A DNA stretch of 64,000 nucleotides from an uncultured Planktomarina sp. (GTDB lineage: Bacteria; Pseudomonadota; Alphaproteobacteria; Rhodobacterales; Rhodobacteraceae): positions 62,001 through 126,000 of the forward strand of contig CAJJBJ010000003.1 in NCBI GenBank assembly GCA_905182455.1, written 5' to 3'. Under the pieces are notes generated by a model. The model was not told the origin of the DNA and made no database searches. It worked only from the letters and a program-made list of their open reading frames with translations. The stretch's first letter is position 1. Each line of letters opens with the position of its first letter. The position numbers and the translations under genes were made by a program. This document shows positions 1-10,338 of the stretch, piece by piece.

Positions 1-2
1 AT

Positions 3-71
3 GATTTTGACTATTCACGCGGTAATGAGGGCGGAAAAATGTCCCGTCATATGAGCCACACTGGCGGTTAG
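3..71 (+). CDS. C-terminal fragment of an unidentified protein (cut by window start)
   Basis: An open frame enters from the left edge and ends at a TAG at 69-71, directly abutting the argE stop on the other strand at 72. The 22 visible residues are polar and Gly/His rich (a GNEGGKMSRHMSHTGG tail). Ending exactly beside a convergent gene makes it more likely to be a real C-terminus than chance. I do not recognise the family and the fragment is too short to assign. Confidence 0.35.
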   Translation, partial: DFDYSRGNEGGKMSRHMSHTGG

Positions 72-1235
72 TTAAGCGGTTTGAAGACTTTCGAGCAACC
101 GCTCTAACATCTGTGCGCCGGCGTGAAATTCTGTTAGTTCAATGAATTCATTAGCTTGATGCGCCTGAGCAATACTGCCCGGACCGCAAATCACCACTGA
201 GAACCCCTCTTTTTGAAAATGTCCGCCATCGGTGCCATAGGCAACGGTGTGACTGCCGTTATCTCCGGTCAATCGCCGTGCCAAAGCCTCAGCCTTGCCT
301 TCAACTTCGGGCACCACCGCCGGGCCACGCATGATATGAATATTGAAAAATGTATCCGGGTGAACCGCCTGCATTTCAGCCTCAATGATATCGATCTGTG
401 CTTGAATTTTGGCCAACCAATCTTCAGTCCGTTCATCGCCAACACAGCGCAAATCGATTGAGAAATAGCAGTCTTTGGCCGTGATGTTGTGGGCCGTACC
501 ACCGTTGATTTTACCCACATGCAGCGTGGTGAAAGGCGGATCATAGAGAGCCGCGGTCGCAGATGGCGTTTTGGCTTGGCTTTCAATATTCTGTTGGCGC
601 ACCCATTCCACAAACCGCGCAGCACACATGACCGCTGACACACCTTCATGTAAGCGCGACGAGTGCACCTCATGGCCGCGCACGTGAAACTGCAGATCGT
701 CACAGCTTTTGTGACCGGTCACCACCTGCATTTCAGTCGGTTCCCCCACGACCACAGCCTCAACCTTAGCAAAATTGTCCAATAGGCACTTGGCCACATC
801 CGGCGCGCCCAGCAGGCCAACCTCTTCATCGCGCGACAGAGCAAATTGTAGCGGGCGTTGCAGATCCATCGACTTGGCTTTCACGATCGCGGCCATAGCC
901 AAAGCCACAAACCCCTTCATATCACAGGTGCCCCGACCATACAGACGGTCGTCTTTTTCAACTACGTTCCAAGGGTCCGTGATCCAATCTTGGCCTTCAA
1001 CCGGCACCACATCCGAATGTCCCGACAAGGCCACGCCACCGGCCACATTTGGCCCCACCTGCGCCACCAGTCCGGCTTTGGTGCCGTCTTCGTTTGGGAT
1101 CACCACACTGTCGATGTCATGCTGAGCAAAATAATCACGCACAAAATGGATCAACGGCAAGTTCGTATCACAACTGACGGTGGGGAAAGAGACCAGATGG
1201 TCCAGCAATTGGCGGGCGTTGAGAATATCTGTCAT
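72..1235 (-). CDS. argE: Acetylornithine deacetylase (M20 family)
   Basis: 387-residue cytoplasmic M20 metallopeptidase-type hydrolase that would remove the acetyl group from N-acetylornithine in arginine synthesis. Metal-site landmarks are in the usual order: SGHSDVVP (His and Asp), YGRGTCDMKGF (bridging Asp), then the DEEVGLLGA acidic pair with the catalytic Glu, and a C-terminal His in YGTDGGHFQKEGF. The dimerisation 'lid' domain lies between the last two. Length is normal for ArgE. The next gene upstream is a DUF3422 protein on the same strand with only a short gap. Related M20 deacylases such as DapE are possible, but the sequence reads best as ArgE. Confidence 0.88.
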   Translation of the reverse strand: MTDILNARQLLDHLVSFPTVSCDTNLPLIHFVRDYFAQHDIDSVVIPNEDGTKAGLVAQVGPNVAGGVALSGHSDVVPVEGQDWITDPWNVVEKDDRLYGRGTCDMKGFVALAMAAIVKAKSMDLQRPLQFALSRDEEVGLLGAPDVAKCLLDNFAKVEAVVVGEPTEMQVVTGHKSCDDLQFHVRGHEVHSSRLHEGVSAVMCAARFVEWVRQQNIESQAKTPSATAALYDPPFTTLHVGKINGGTAHNITAKDCYFSIDLRCVGDERTEDWLAKIQAQIDIIEAEMQAVHPDTFFNIHIMRGPAVVPEVEGKAEALARRLTGDNGSHTVAYGTDGGHFQKEGFSVVICGPGSIAQAHQANEFIELTEFHAGAQMLERLLESLQTA

Positions 1236-1283
1236 ATCGACAGTTGTGCGTGCAATGAAGCCCCCGTCAAGAGGTGATGTAAA

Positions 1284-2567
1284 TCAACGCGGGATATGGC
1301 GCCGAATGCGTCGCAAAGCCAGATAGACCAACCCGACCACCACAGGCACAACACAGGCTGTCAAAATACCCTTAGGCAAGTCAAACATCGCCGCCACAGG
1401 CGCCAAGACATAAAGCGCCAGCCCAGTGGCATAATAGCTGATTGCCACCACAGACAGGCCTTCAACGGTCTTTTGCAGCCGCAACTGTACATCCGCACGG
1501 CGGTTCATGCTGGTCAACAGCTCTTGGCTTTGGCCTTGGCGTTCAACATCCACTCGGGTGCGCAAAAGGTCACCGGTTCGGATCGCCCTTGCAATCAGAT
1601 CTTGCAGCCGTGCATCCAGCGCTTGCACCGTGCGCATCGCTGGATCAAAGCGCCGCATCATGAATTCCCGGAATGTTTGGCGACCTTCAAATTGACCTTC
1701 ACGTAAAACTTCGATGCGCTGTGCCACAATCGCCGAATAGGCCTTGCTGGCGGCAAAGCGGTAAGCCACCCGCGCCGAATGATGTTCAAGTTTTGCGGAC
1801 AGCCGCAACAACGCATGTAGATTGTCTTCAGCAGAGATCTGATCATCGGCCAAGGCCGCAACCAGTTCCGACATCTCGGTATCGACCAAATTCAGCTGCG
1901 AGGACAAGGCGCGTGCGCGGATCAGCCCCAACATTGACATAGTTTTATAAACTTCAATCTCATTGAGCCGCTGCACAATGCGCCCCACTCGGCGGCGACC
2001 GGTGCTGGGCGGCACGAAAACCGCAAAGCGCAGATGCCCATTTCCATCCATGCGGTAGTCACCAGCAATCACTGCAGCATTGTCCAACACCCGGCTCACG
2101 GCAAGGCTTTCAGAGACAAACCAATCTGACAGTTTGCCTTTGATCGATTCCGTTTCCAAATCAGATTCAATCCGCAAGGACGTGGAGGAGAGGGTCAAGC
2201 CAGGCAAATCAGCCAGCCATTCGGCTGGAAAGATATCAAACTCACTGCCATCAAACGGCACGTTGCCCTTATCGTCAAGAATTGCCGTATAGGTGACAAA
2301 TTCGGTGTGGCATTCCCATTTCACCCAAACCGAACCTAATTGGCCAAAAAAATGGGTTGCATCCTCATCGGGATGCGCCACATCATACATATCTAGCAAG
2401 CGGCACAGATGAGTACGATCCGCCACTTCATCACGGCCAGTCTCATCATCCGCGGATTTATAAGCAAAAAAGGCCGCCCGCGCTGGCGCTGCAACGGTCG
2501 GAAATGGCCGCGCATGCAGTTCATTAGCCGAACTTTGGCGCAACGGATGGTCAATCATATGTGACAT
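1284..2567 (-). CDS. DUF3422 family membrane protein
   Basis: 427 residues matching the DUF3422 pattern: an N-terminal stretch with NELHARPFPTVAAP, a long soluble middle with coiled-coil-like arginine-rich helices (about residues 200-345), and two C-terminal hydrophobic helices (about 365-420) ending in a basic RRIRRHIPR tail. This suggests a membrane-anchored protein facing the cytoplasm. The function of the family is not known to me. Alternative start three codons in (2558). A terminator-like hairpin lies between it and pntB, so it is probably transcribed separately from pntAB. Confidence 0.75.
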   Translation of the reverse strand: MSHMIDHPLRQSSANELHARPFPTVAAPARAAFFAYKSADDETGRDEVADRTHLCRLLDMYDVAHPDEDATHFFGQLGSVWVKWECHTEFVTYTAILDDKGNVPFDGSEFDIFPAEWLADLPGLTLSSTSLRIESDLETESIKGKLSDWFVSESLAVSRVLDNAAVIAGDYRMDGNGHLRFAVFVPPSTGRRRVGRIVQRLNEIEVYKTMSMLGLIRARALSSQLNLVDTEMSELVAALADDQISAEDNLHALLRLSAKLEHHSARVAYRFAASKAYSAIVAQRIEVLREGQFEGRQTFREFMMRRFDPAMRTVQALDARLQDLIARAIRTGDLLRTRVDVERQGQSQELLTSMNRRADVQLRLQKTVEGLSVVAISYYATGLALYVLAPVAAMFDLPKGILTACVVPVVVGLVYLALRRIRRHIPR

Positions 2568-2582
2568 TCAGCGCCCTCGCCC

Positions 2583-2631
2583 AAAAAATAATAAAAGCCG
2601 CACCGCCCAATCAGAACCCGCCGACGGTGCG
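2583..2631 (-). terminator. Intrinsic terminator of pntAB
   Basis: Read on the minus strand, CGCACCG (2631-2625) pairs with CGGTGCG (2605-2599), followed by GC and a T-rich tract (2596-2583). The loop of about 19 nt is large but the U-tract is good. It sits 11 bp past the pntB stop. Confidence 0.6.
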
Positions 2632-2641
2632 CTTAGTCTTG

Positions 2642-4084
2642 TCAGTCTATCATTGGCAGAAGTTTGTCCAATGAGGCTTTTGCATCACCGTAAAACATCC
2701 GAGTGTTTTCTTTGAAAAACAGTGGGTTTTCGATGCCAGAATAGCCAGTGCCTTGGCCACGTTTGGAGACAAACACTTGTTTGGCCTTCCAACATTCCAA
2801 CACAGGCATGCCAGCGATAGGGCTATTGGGGTCTTCTTGAGCCGCCGGGTTCACGATATCATTGGAACCAATCACAATGGCCACATCGGTATTGGGGAAA
2901 TCATCGTTGATTTCATCCATTTCCATCACGATATCGTAGGGTACCCGCGCTTCGGCAAGAAGCACATTCATATGCCCCGGCAAACGCCCCGCCACAGGGT
3001 GGATCGCAAAGCGCACTTGCTTGCCTTGAGCGCGCAGCTTGCGCACCAGCTCCGACACAGATTGCTGTGCCTGCGCCACGGCCATGCCATAGCCCGGGAT
3101 GATCACGACGCTGTCAGCCTCATTCAAAGCCGATGCAACACCATCAGCCTCAATGGCGATTTGCTCACCCTCAACAGCCATTTGAGGGCCCTTCGTGCCA
3201 CCAAAGCCGCCAAGTATCACCGAGACGAAATTTCGGTTCATGGCTTTGCACATGATGTAACTCAAGATTGCACCCGATGAACCGACCAAGGCCCCTACAA
3301 CAATCAACAAATCATTGCCCAGCGTAAAGCCGATGGCCGCAGCCGCCCAACCGGAATAGGAGTTGAGCATGGAAACCACCACAGGCATATCCGCCCCCCC
3401 AATTCCCATGATCAAATGCCAGCCTATGAAGCCCGCGATCACCATCACGGCAATCATGGTCCAGACGCCGGCACCGCCAGCGTAAAGCACCATCAAGACA
3501 ATGCTTGCCAGCAAAGCGATAGCGTTCAGCGCATGGCCGCCCGGCAGTTTAAACGGCGTACCGCTCAGCTTGCCGGCCAATTTGCCAAAAGCAACCACAG
3601 AGCCGGTAAACGTCACCGCCCCGATGAAGACGCCTAGGAAAACTTCAATCTTCAAAATCGCGATCTCAACCGCGTCTTTATCTGCTAATTTTTTACCAAA
3701 GCCAGTTAATGTGTCCAAATCTCCACCTGAGGCGAGAAGCTGGCGCACATTGGCCAATTCGAAATCCGCATTCAGCCCGATAAAAACCGCAGCCAAACCG
3801 ACAAAACTGTGCAATGCGGCCACCAGCTGGGGCATCTCTGTCATCTCAACGCGGCGGGCCACCACCATGCCAAGATAGGCGCCAATGCAAACCATCAGCG
3901 CAATTACGATGTAATTGCCAACGCCGGGTCCAAAGACAGTGGCAAACATCGCCAATGCCATGCCAACGATCCCATACCAAACCGCGCGTTTGGCGCTTTC
4001 TTGGTTGGACAATCCCCCGAGGGACAAAATAAACAATACGGCAGCCGCAATATATGCGGCGGATGTGATACCTGTTGAAAGCAT
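2642..4084 (-). CDS. pntB: NAD(P) transhydrogenase subunit beta
   Basis: Membrane subunit of the proton-translocating transhydrogenase, which uses the proton gradient to transfer hydride from NADH to NADP+. About 480 residues. The N-terminal two thirds is a bundle of hydrophobic helices. The C-terminal third is the soluble NADP-binding domain III, with [29 protein letters not shown] and [12 protein letters not shown], all hallmark segments. I chose the ATG at 4084 ([11 protein letters not shown]) because GGGGGAT lies just upstream; the 23 residues before it in the open frame are not family-like. It follows pntA by about 16 bp, so the two are one operon. Confidence 0.93.
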   Translation of the reverse strand: MLSTGITSAAYIAAAVLFILSLGGLSNQESAKRAVWYGIVGMALAMFATVFGPGVGNYIVIALMVCIGAYLGMVVARRVEMTEMPQLVAALHSFVGLAAVFIGLNADFELANVRQLLASGGDLDTLTGFGKKLADKDAVEIAILKIEVFLGVFIGAVTFTGSVVAFGKLAGKLSGTPFKLPGGHALNAIALLASIVLMVLYAGGAGVWTMIAVMVIAGFIGWHLIMGIGGADMPVVVSMLNSYSGWAAAAIGFTLGNDLLIVVGALVGSSGAILSYIMCKAMNRNFVSVILGGFGGTKGPQMAVEGEQIAIEADGVASALNEADSVVIIPGYGMAVAQAQQSVSELVRKLRAQGKQVRFAIHPVAGRLPGHMNVLLAEARVPYDIVMEMDEINDDFPNTDVAIVIGSNDIVNPAAQEDPNSPIAGMPVLECWKAKQVFVSKRGQGTGYSGIENPLFFKENTRMFYGDAKASLDKLLPMID

Positions 4085-4100
4085 AATCTGATCCCCCGCC

Positions 4101-5674
4101 TTAAGATTTTTGGAACATGGCAAGCATACGGCGCGTGACCATAAACCCACCAACGATGTTGATCGTCGCGATCAAGACTGAGAGACCTGCCAAGAGCCAT
4201 ACCAGGATATTGCCCGACCCGATCTGCAACAATGCCCCCACTACAACAATGCCAGAAATCGCATTGGTGATGGCCATCAACGGCGTGTGCAGCGCATGTG
4301 CCACGCCCCAAATCACTTGGAACCCAATAAAACAGGCCAGCGCGAATACAATGAAATGCTGCATAAAGCTCTCGGGTGCATAGGCCCCCAACAAGAGCAT
4401 CAATGCGCCACCCACAGCCAACAGACCATATTGCTGACGAGTGGTTTTGCGGTAGGCCGCAGCCTCATTCGCCTTCACCTCTTCCCGCGTTAAAACCGGC
4501 GCAGTTTCTTTGGGCTTGGCGGCAATCGCCTGAATTTTAGGTGGTGGTGGTGGGAATGTGATCTCACCTTGATGGGTCACGGTTGCTCCTCGGATCACAT
4601 CGTCCTCCATATCATGCACGATCACCCCGTCTTTGTTGGGGGTCAAATCTGCGACCATATGGCGGATATTGTTGGAATAAAGCGTGCTGGCCTGTGCAGC
4701 CATCCGGCTTGGGAAATCCGTATAACCGATGATGATGACACCATTGTCCGTCACAACCCGCTCATCCATCACAGTGAGTTTGCAATTACCGCCTTTTTCC
4801 GCGGCCAGATCGATGATCACCGAGCCCGGCTTCATGCTTGCAACCATATCAGCGGTCCACAGTTCGGGCGCATCGCGGTTTGGGATCAAAGCTGTGGTGA
4901 TCACGATGTCCATATCCGGCGCAATTTCGCGGAATTTGGCCAGCTGGGCTGCAGCAAACTCAGGCGATGATACCGGAGCGTAGCCGCCCGTTGCAGCGCC
5001 GTCGGCCTGTTCATCAGAGAAATCTAGAAAGACAAATTCTGCACCCATGCTCTCAACCTGCTCGGCCACTTCTGGGCGCACGTCGAATCGCATAAGTAAT
5101 GGCACCGAGCGAGGTGGAGGTGCCAATGGCTGCAAGCCCAGCCACACCAGCCCCCACAACCAAAACTTTGGCCGGAGGCACTTTGCCGGCAGCGGTCACT
5201 TGGCCAGTAAAGAAACGTCCAAAGTTATTACCAGCTTCAATAACAGCCCGATATCCAGCAATATTGGCCATGGACGACAGGGCATCCATCTTTTGCGCAC
5301 GGCTGATGCGCGGCACCATATCCATCGCAATAACGCTGGCGCCTTTGGACTGAGCCAGCTCCATCAACGCGGCATTGGCCCCAGGATAGAAAAAGGAAAT
5401 CAGAGTTTTGGAGGCGGATAGCCGTTTCACTTCGGCATCGCTGGGCGGTCTGACCTTGACGATCACATCACTGGTTTTGGTCAGAGCGGCGGCAGTGGCG
5501 GCAATCGCGACCCCGACAGCTTTATATTGTGCGTCGCTAAAGCCTGCGGAAATGCCTGCGCCTTTTTCGAGTATACAGTCATGCCCAAGTTTTTGCAGCT
5601 GTGCGGCACTTTCTGGGAGTGAGCGCTACGCGCTGCTCACCGCTAAAAATTTCTTTGAGAGCCCCAATTTTCAT
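4101..5674 (-). CDS. pntA: NAD(P) transhydrogenase subunit alpha, frame broken twice
   Basis: NAD-binding subunit (domain I plus membrane segment) of the transhydrogenase. From the ATG at 5674 (AGGA 8-9 nt upstream) the protein opens [20 protein letters not shown] and then leaves frame. Removing one T (plus strand) at about 5614 restores [12 protein letters not shown] onward. A second extra T at about 5088 separates GAITYA from [10 protein letters not shown], which are contiguous in the family (NAD-binding [17 protein letters not shown] precedes). With both bases removed the gene is 523 codons plus stop, the normal length. The C-terminal part has four hydrophobic helices after a proline-rich linker. 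Two uncompensated +1 breaks would inactivate the gene if real; sequence error is the simpler reading. Confidence 0.85.
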
Positions 5675-5743
5675 AATTTTCGTCCTTTCTTGACGCGGTC
5701 TTTCACCGTCCTCGAAGTCTTTCGATTACAAAATTGGTACCCC

Positions 5744-5760
5744 GCGCAATAATATTGCGC
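5744..5760. promoter_or_regulatory. 17-bp perfect palindrome between pntA and the SDR gene
   Basis: GCGCAATAATATTGCGC is an exact inverted repeat (8-bp arms, one central base) in the 159-bp divergent intergenic region between pntA (start 5674) and the SDR gene (start 5834). Position and symmetry suggest an operator for a dimeric regulator. No regulator gene is adjacent, so the binding protein is unknown. Confidence 0.45.
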
Positions 5761-5833
5761 AACCGATCTACCGTGGCGTTTCGCCGCTAAACGTGAGTAT
5801 ATTTCTGCATACCACTCATTAAGGGGAATAATT

Positions 5834-6589
5834 TTGATACTGACAGGAAAAAATGCCGTCATAACCGGTGGCGGATCCGGCATCGGATTGGCCATTGCAC
5901 GCGGTTTAGCAGCCCAAGGATGCCGAGTTGCCATCACCGGACGACGTTTGAATGTGCTCGAATCGGCGTGCGAGTCTTTTGGAGGACTATCCGTTAAGAT
6001 GGATGTCTCGGATGAGGCTTCGGTCGTAGAGGGCATGCAGAAGATCGCCGATACATTTGGCAGCATAGATATCTGCGTGGCCAATGCCGGCATCGCTGAA
6101 GGGCAAAACATCCGCAACTCGAGTTTGGAGTTTTGGCGCAACATCATGGCGATTAATCTGGATGGGACCTATCTCACGGTCAGAGAATCCCTGCGCTACA
6201 TGCCAGTGAAAGACTGGGGACGGGTGATTGCCGTTTCCTCCATAGCCGGGGTGCGCGGCCTCAAAGGCGCACACGCCTATAGCGCGTCAAAGCATGGGGT
6301 GATTGGCATGATCCGAGCCCTGTCCGCAGATCACGCGAAAATGCCAGTGACCTTTAATGCGATCTGTCCGGGCTATGTCGACACAGATATCATCGCACGC
6401 AATACCGAAAGCATCTCAGAGCGCGCTCAAATGAGCCAAGAGGCAGCACGAGCGTTGATGGTGGACCTCAATCCCCATGGCCGGTTGATCACCGCCGATG
6501 AAGTGGCATCTGCTGCACTGTGGATCTGTGGTCCGGGTTCAGACAGCTATGATGGACAGGCTATGGAAATTTCCGGAGGCCAACCGTAG
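5834..6589 (+). CDS. SDR family NAD(P)-dependent oxidoreductase
   Basis: 251-residue classical short-chain dehydrogenase. It has the cofactor motif TGGGSGIG near the N-terminus, NAG at about residue 88, a catalytic Ser in AVSSIAG and the YSASK Tyr/Lys pair at about 151-155, with the C-terminal SGGQP end typical of the family. The start is TTG at 5834 with AAGGGGA about 8 nt upstream; no better ATG precedes the cofactor motif. Transcribed divergently from pntAB and convergent with the next gene (9-bp gap). The substrate cannot be read from sequence; 3-hydroxyacyl or sugar-alcohol oxidation are both possible for this clade. Confidence 0.85.
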   Translation: MILTGKNAVITGGGSGIGLAIARGLAAQGCRVAITGRRLNVLESACESFGGLSVKMDVSDEASVVEGMQKIADTFGSIDICVANAGIAEGQNIRNSSLEFWRNIMAINLDGTYLTVRESLRYMPVKDWGRVIAVSSIAGVRGLKGAHAYSASKHGVIGMIRALSADHAKMPVTFNAICPGYVDTDIIARNTESISERAQMSQEAARALMVDLNPHGRLITADEVASAALWICGPGSDSYDGQAMEISGGQP

Positions 6590-6597
6590 GCCTAGGT

Positions 6598-7350
6598 CTA
6601 TCGCGCATTGCGCCACATGTGTGTGGCCGCGCCAAAGGCTGCAAATAATGGCTGCGACACCGGGTCTTCACTGGCCCGATATTCTGGGTGCCACTGCACA
6701 CCCAGCCCGAAGCCTTTTGCATCTCGCACATATATGGCCTCGGGCGTGCCATCGGGGGCATGCCCATCAACCACGATGCGCTGGCCAGGCTGATTAATCC
6801 CCTGCCCATGCAATGTGTTGGTGCGCACTATATCGGCGCCAAACACCTGAGCGAATACCCCACCCGGCGTTAGGGTCACATCATGGCGCAGGGCGAATTT
6901 CTCTTCCAATGTGCCATCGGGCGGCATGCGGTGGTTGTCACGGCCTGGAAGATCCCGGATCTCAGGATACAAGCTCCCACCCATGGCCACGTTCATTTCT
7001 TGAAAGCCCCGGCAAATCGCCAAATAGGGCTGTCCCCGCTCCACCAAGGCGCGGATCAACGGCAGGGCCAAGGCATCGCGATTCTCGTCCATGTTGCCGT
7101 GATCCTCAGTCAGAGCCTCACCATATTCTTTTGGATGTACATTGGGACGGCCACCAGTGAAGACAAAGCCATCACAGGCCTCCATCAGATCGGTCACCGG
7201 AGCGAGCAATACATCTGGCGGCACAATAACAGGCAGTGCGTCGCAAATATCGCGTACCGCCCAAGCGTTCATCTCACCGGCGCCATGCACCAAATATTGG
7301 GAATTGATCAAATGATGGTTGCCGATAATACCTACTACGGGACGCGCCAT
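6598..7350 (-). CDS. Gamma-glutamyl-gamma-aminobutyrate hydrolase family protein (peptidase C26)
   Basis: 250-residue class-I glutamine-amidotransferase-like hydrolase. The nucleophile Cys is in AICRGFQEMNVAMGG (about residue 113) and the catalytic His/Glu in GVQWHPEY (about 220). An N-terminal GIIGNHH segment and DGFVFTGGRPNVHP are typical of the PuuD/peptidase C26 group. In that family the role is cleavage of gamma-glutamyl bonds in putrescine catabolism, or related degradation of gamma-glutamyl compounds. No puu pathway genes are adjacent, so the substrate stays open. Confidence 0.82.
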   Translation of the reverse strand: MARPVVGIIGNHHLINSQYLVHGAGEMNAWAVRDICDALPVIVPPDVLLAPVTDLMEACDGFVFTGGRPNVHPKEYGEALTEDHGNMDENRDALALPLIRALVERGQPYLAICRGFQEMNVAMGGSLYPEIRDLPGRDNHRMPPDGTLEEKFALRHDVTLTPGGVFAQVFGADIVRTNTLHGQGINQPGQRIVVDGHAPDGTPEAIYVRDAKGFGLGVQWHPEYRASEDPVSQPLFAAFGAATHMWRNAR

Positions 7351-7491
7351 GTTTACACCTACAACTTTCTAGTTGGAGTAAACATAAGTCGCAGTTTGAA
7401 AGCCTACCAGCCCCAAATTTTCTAAAAATGAAAAGACCCCCAACATTATGCCACGCTGGAGATAGTAAAATGTAAAGCAAACGGCCTGAAT

Positions 7492-7920
7492 TCAGCCTTC
7501 GCCAAGCAATCCTGCCGCTTCGATGCCGGCCAAGGCCGCGATCAAATCATTGTCGGAGCTGTCGCCCGTGACGCCAACAGCGCCGATCACGCCGCCTTTT
7601 TTATCGCGCACTAAAACACCACCCGGAACCGGGATCACATTACCGCCAAACACACCGTTCACGGCATCCATGAAATAGGCTTGCTGATCCGCACGCGCCA
7701 TTTGCGCAGTACCCGCCATGCCCAACATCACGCTGCCATAGGCTTTACCGTGGGCAATGGCGAAACGGCCCGGTGCCGCCCCATCTTCGCGTTCAAACGC
7801 AATGACGTGGCCGCCCGCGTCCAAGACCACAACAGACAAAGGCTTAAGCCCAAGGTCATTACCTTTTGATAGGGCAGTGCGGATGACGGATTTAGCTTTA
7901 CGCAGGGAAATATTAGGCAT
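7492..7920 (-). CDS. GlcG/HbpS family protein (DUF336)
   Basis: 142-residue member of the GlcG/HbpS-like (haem-degrading/DUF336) family: LSVVVLDAGGHVIAFEREDGA at about 28-48, then AHGKAYGSVMLGM and a glycine-rich IPVPGGVLVRD...GAVGVTGDSSDND core. SD GAGAG precedes the ATG. It lies 64 bp downstream of malate synthase G on the same strand. In many proteobacteria glcG sits next to glcB in glycolate/glyoxylate gene sets, which supports the name. The biochemical role of GlcG is not established. Confidence 0.8.
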   Translation of the reverse strand: MPNISLRKAKSVIRTALSKGNDLGLKPLSVVVLDAGGHVIAFEREDGAAPGRFAIAHGKAYGSVMLGMAGTAQMARADQQAYFMDAVNGVFGGNVIPVPGGVLVRDKKGGVIGAVGVTGDSSDNDLIAALAGIEAAGLLGEG

Positions 7921-7983
7921 GAGCTCTCTTTCGAATGGGGCACTGCAAAGGCGGCAGGAGGTTTAGGGGTGAATTTCTCAAGC

Positions 7984-10119
7984 CTAGGCCTGAGCGGCTT
8001 TCAGTTCTTGTCTGCGACGATGCAACACTGGTTCAGTGTAACCAGAGGGCTGCACCCGGCCTTCAAACACCAAGTCACAGGCCGCTTTAAAAGCGATGCC
8101 ACCGAAGTTTGGGGCCATGGCCGTATAGGTTGCGTCGCCGGCGTTTTGGCTATCGACCACAGCCGCCATTTTCTTCATGGCAGCCATAACAGTATCGCGA
8201 TCCACCACATCGTGATGCAGCCAATTGGCCAGAGCTTGTGAGGAGATCCGGCAGGTGGCGCGGTCTTCCATCAGGCCCACATCATGGATGTCTGGCACTT
8301 TCGAGCAGCCGACACCGCTATCAACCCAACGTACCACATAGCCAAGAATGCCCTGTGCATTGTTTTCAATCTCTTGTGTCAACTCATCAGGCGCCCAATT
8401 GGTGCCAGCCGCCACTGGAATGGTCAGCAGCTCATCCAAGCCCCAACGCGGGCCTTTGGCTTTCAAGTCGTTTTGCACGGCCATCACATCAACCTGATGA
8501 TAATGCGTTGCGTGCAATGTGGCAGCCGTGGGGCTGGGCACCCAAGCGCAGGTCGCACCAGATTTCGGATGGCCAATTTTTTGAGCCAACATATCGCCCA
8601 TCAAATCCGGCATGGCCCACATGCCCTTGCCGATCTGAGCCTTGCCCTGCAACCCGCAGGCAAGTCCGATATCAACATTGCGATCTTCGTAGGCGTTGAT
8701 CCAAGGGGTAATTTTCATCTGCCCTTTGGGAATCATTGGGCCGGCTTCCATCGACGTATGAATCTCATCACCCGTGCGGTCCAAGAACCCTGTGTTGATG
8801 AAGGCTACCCGCGCTTGTGCGGCATGGATGCAGGCTTTCAGATTGGCGCTTGTGCGGCGTTCTTCGTCCATGATGCCCAGTTTAACAGTGTTCTGCGGCA
8901 AACCCAAAATACGCTCAACCATGGTGAAAATCTCATCAGCAAAGGCCACTTCCGCCGGGCCGTGCATTTTCGGTTTGACCACATAGACAGACCCATGCAA
9001 GGAGTTGCCGCCTGCCCGGCTCAGATCATGCATCGCAATCATCGTGGTGCACATGGCATCTAACAGGCCTTCACCAATTTCATGTCCATCCCGATCCGTA
9101 ATGGCGGGGTTGGTCATCAAATGGCCTACGTTGCGCACCAGCATCAACGCCCGACCCTTCAGTGTCTTTGTCTCACCGCCGCGCAGATAGCTGCGGTCTG
9201 CGTTCAATACGCGATCAAAAGATGTGCCGTCCTTGGTGACGGTCTCGCGCAGATCACCGCGCATGAGGCCAAGCCAGTTTGTATAGGCCAAAACTTTGTC
9301 TGGCGCATCCACAGCCGCGACTGAATCTTCACAATCCATGATCGCTGACACAGCGCTTTCCAAGAAGATGTCATCGACATGCGCCTTGTCACCGCTGCCG
9401 ATATTGCCTTTGGAATTAATTTGAATGGCGATGTGCAGGCCATTCTTTTGCAAGATCACCTCAACCAACTCACCAGCTTCATTTTGGTTTATGCCTACAT
9501 ATTGCCCCACATCTGCCAAGGCGGGCACCAAAGCATCCCCATCCACGTGATAGCCGGTCACATCCGCGTGCGAGCCTTGCGCCAAGGGCGCAACTTTATC
9601 CAAATAGGCTTTAGCCCATTCAATCACCCGTGCGCCGCGTGCCGCATCATAACCACGACCCTGAGGCAAGTCGCCCATAGCATCGGTGCCATATAGCGCG
9701 TCATAGAGGCTGCCCCAACGAGCATTTGCAGCATTCAAAGCGTAGCGTGCATTCATAATTGGCACCACCAACTGCGGGCCAGGAATAGAGGCAATCTCTG
9801 GATCTACATTTTCGGTGGTGATCGCGAAATCAGCGGGCTCAGGCACCAAATATCCGATTGCGGTCAAAAATTCTTGATAGGCAACTGCGTCATGCTCTTT
9901 GCCACGAAGCGCGATGTGCCAGCTGTCAATCTGCTCTTGAATGTCGTCACGATGCGCCAGTAAAGCCCGGTTTTTCGGACCCAACTCATGGGCCATTTGT
10001 GCCAAGCCAGTCCAGAATTGATCCGAGCTGACATCCAAACCGCTCAAGGCGTGATTTTCGATAAAGTCGAACAACTCTTGTGCGACGGACAGGCCTGCAA
10101 TTGCGATACGTTGGGACAT
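7984..10119 (-). CDS. glcB: Malate synthase G
   Basis: 711 residues, the length of monomeric malate synthase G (isoform A is about 530). It would condense glyoxylate with acetyl-CoA to give malate in the glyoxylate bypass and glycolate use. Recognisable blocks include [21 protein letters not shown] (acidic Mg2+/glyoxylate region), [16 protein letters not shown] and [14 protein letters not shown] (active-site barrel), and [24 protein letters not shown] at the C-terminus. Followed by the GlcG-like gene. A wide inverted repeat in the upstream region (10205-10229) may be its operator. Confidence 0.95.
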   Translation of the reverse strand: MSQRIAIAGLSVAQELFDFIENHALSGLDVSSDQFWTGLAQMAHELGPKNRALLAHRDDIQEQIDSWHIALRGKEHDAVAYQEFLTAIGYLVPEPADFAITTENVDPEIASIPGPQLVVPIMNARYALNAANARWGSLYDALYGTDAMGDLPQGRGYDAARGARVIEWAKAYLDKVAPLAQGSHADVTGYHVDGDALVPALADVGQYVGINQNEAGELVEVILQKNGLHIAIQINSKGNIGSGDKAHVDDIFLESAVSAIMDCEDSVAAVDAPDKVLAYTNWLGLMRGDLRETVTKDGTSFDRVLNADRSYLRGGETKTLKGRALMLVRNVGHLMTNPAITDRDGHEIGEGLLDAMCTTMIAMHDLSRAGGNSLHGSVYVVKPKMHGPAEVAFADEIFTMVERILGLPQNTVKLGIMDEERRTSANLKACIHAAQARVAFINTGFLDRTGDEIHTSMEAGPMIPKGQMKITPWINAYEDRNVDIGLACGLQGKAQIGKGMWAMPDLMGDMLAQKIGHPKSGATCAWVPSPTAATLHATHYHQVDVMAVQNDLKAKGPRWGLDELLTIPVAAGTNWAPDELTQEIENNAQGILGYVVRWVDSGVGCSKVPDIHDVGLMEDRATCRISSQALANWLHHDVVDRDTVMAAMKKMAAVVDSQNAGDATYTAMAPNFGGIAFKAACDLVFEGRVQPSGYTEPVLHRRRQELKAAQA

Positions 10120-10204
10120 GATTTAGAACTCCAGAGTCTGGCGATCACTCAACCTTGATCGCATTTCGGTTTCATTAGCCGCCAAAAGCACAACAGGCAA
10201 GGCG

Positions 10205-10229
10205 AATTGGTAACTATTCCGTACCAATT
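10205..10229. promoter_or_regulatory. Inverted repeat AATTGGTA-N9-TACCAATT upstream of glcB and pepN
   Basis: Perfect 8-bp arms at 10205-10212 and 10222-10229 with a 9-nt spacer, in the 219-bp region between divergent glcB and pepN. The arms contain the AATTGGT/ACCAATT half-sites known for E. coli PdhR and LldR (GntR family), but those sites use a 3-nt spacer and here 11 nt separates the same half-sites. Likely an operator, most plausibly for glcB; the regulator is inferred only. Confidence 0.5.
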
Positions 10230-10338
10230 TTCCTTTTGGCGACAAAATACCTCTCAGTGTTGCAAATTTTTGTCAGCAGTTATTCCAACTCGTCTCTTGG
10301 CGCTGTAGGAAAATCGAGAACAGTGAAGGATCAAACCC

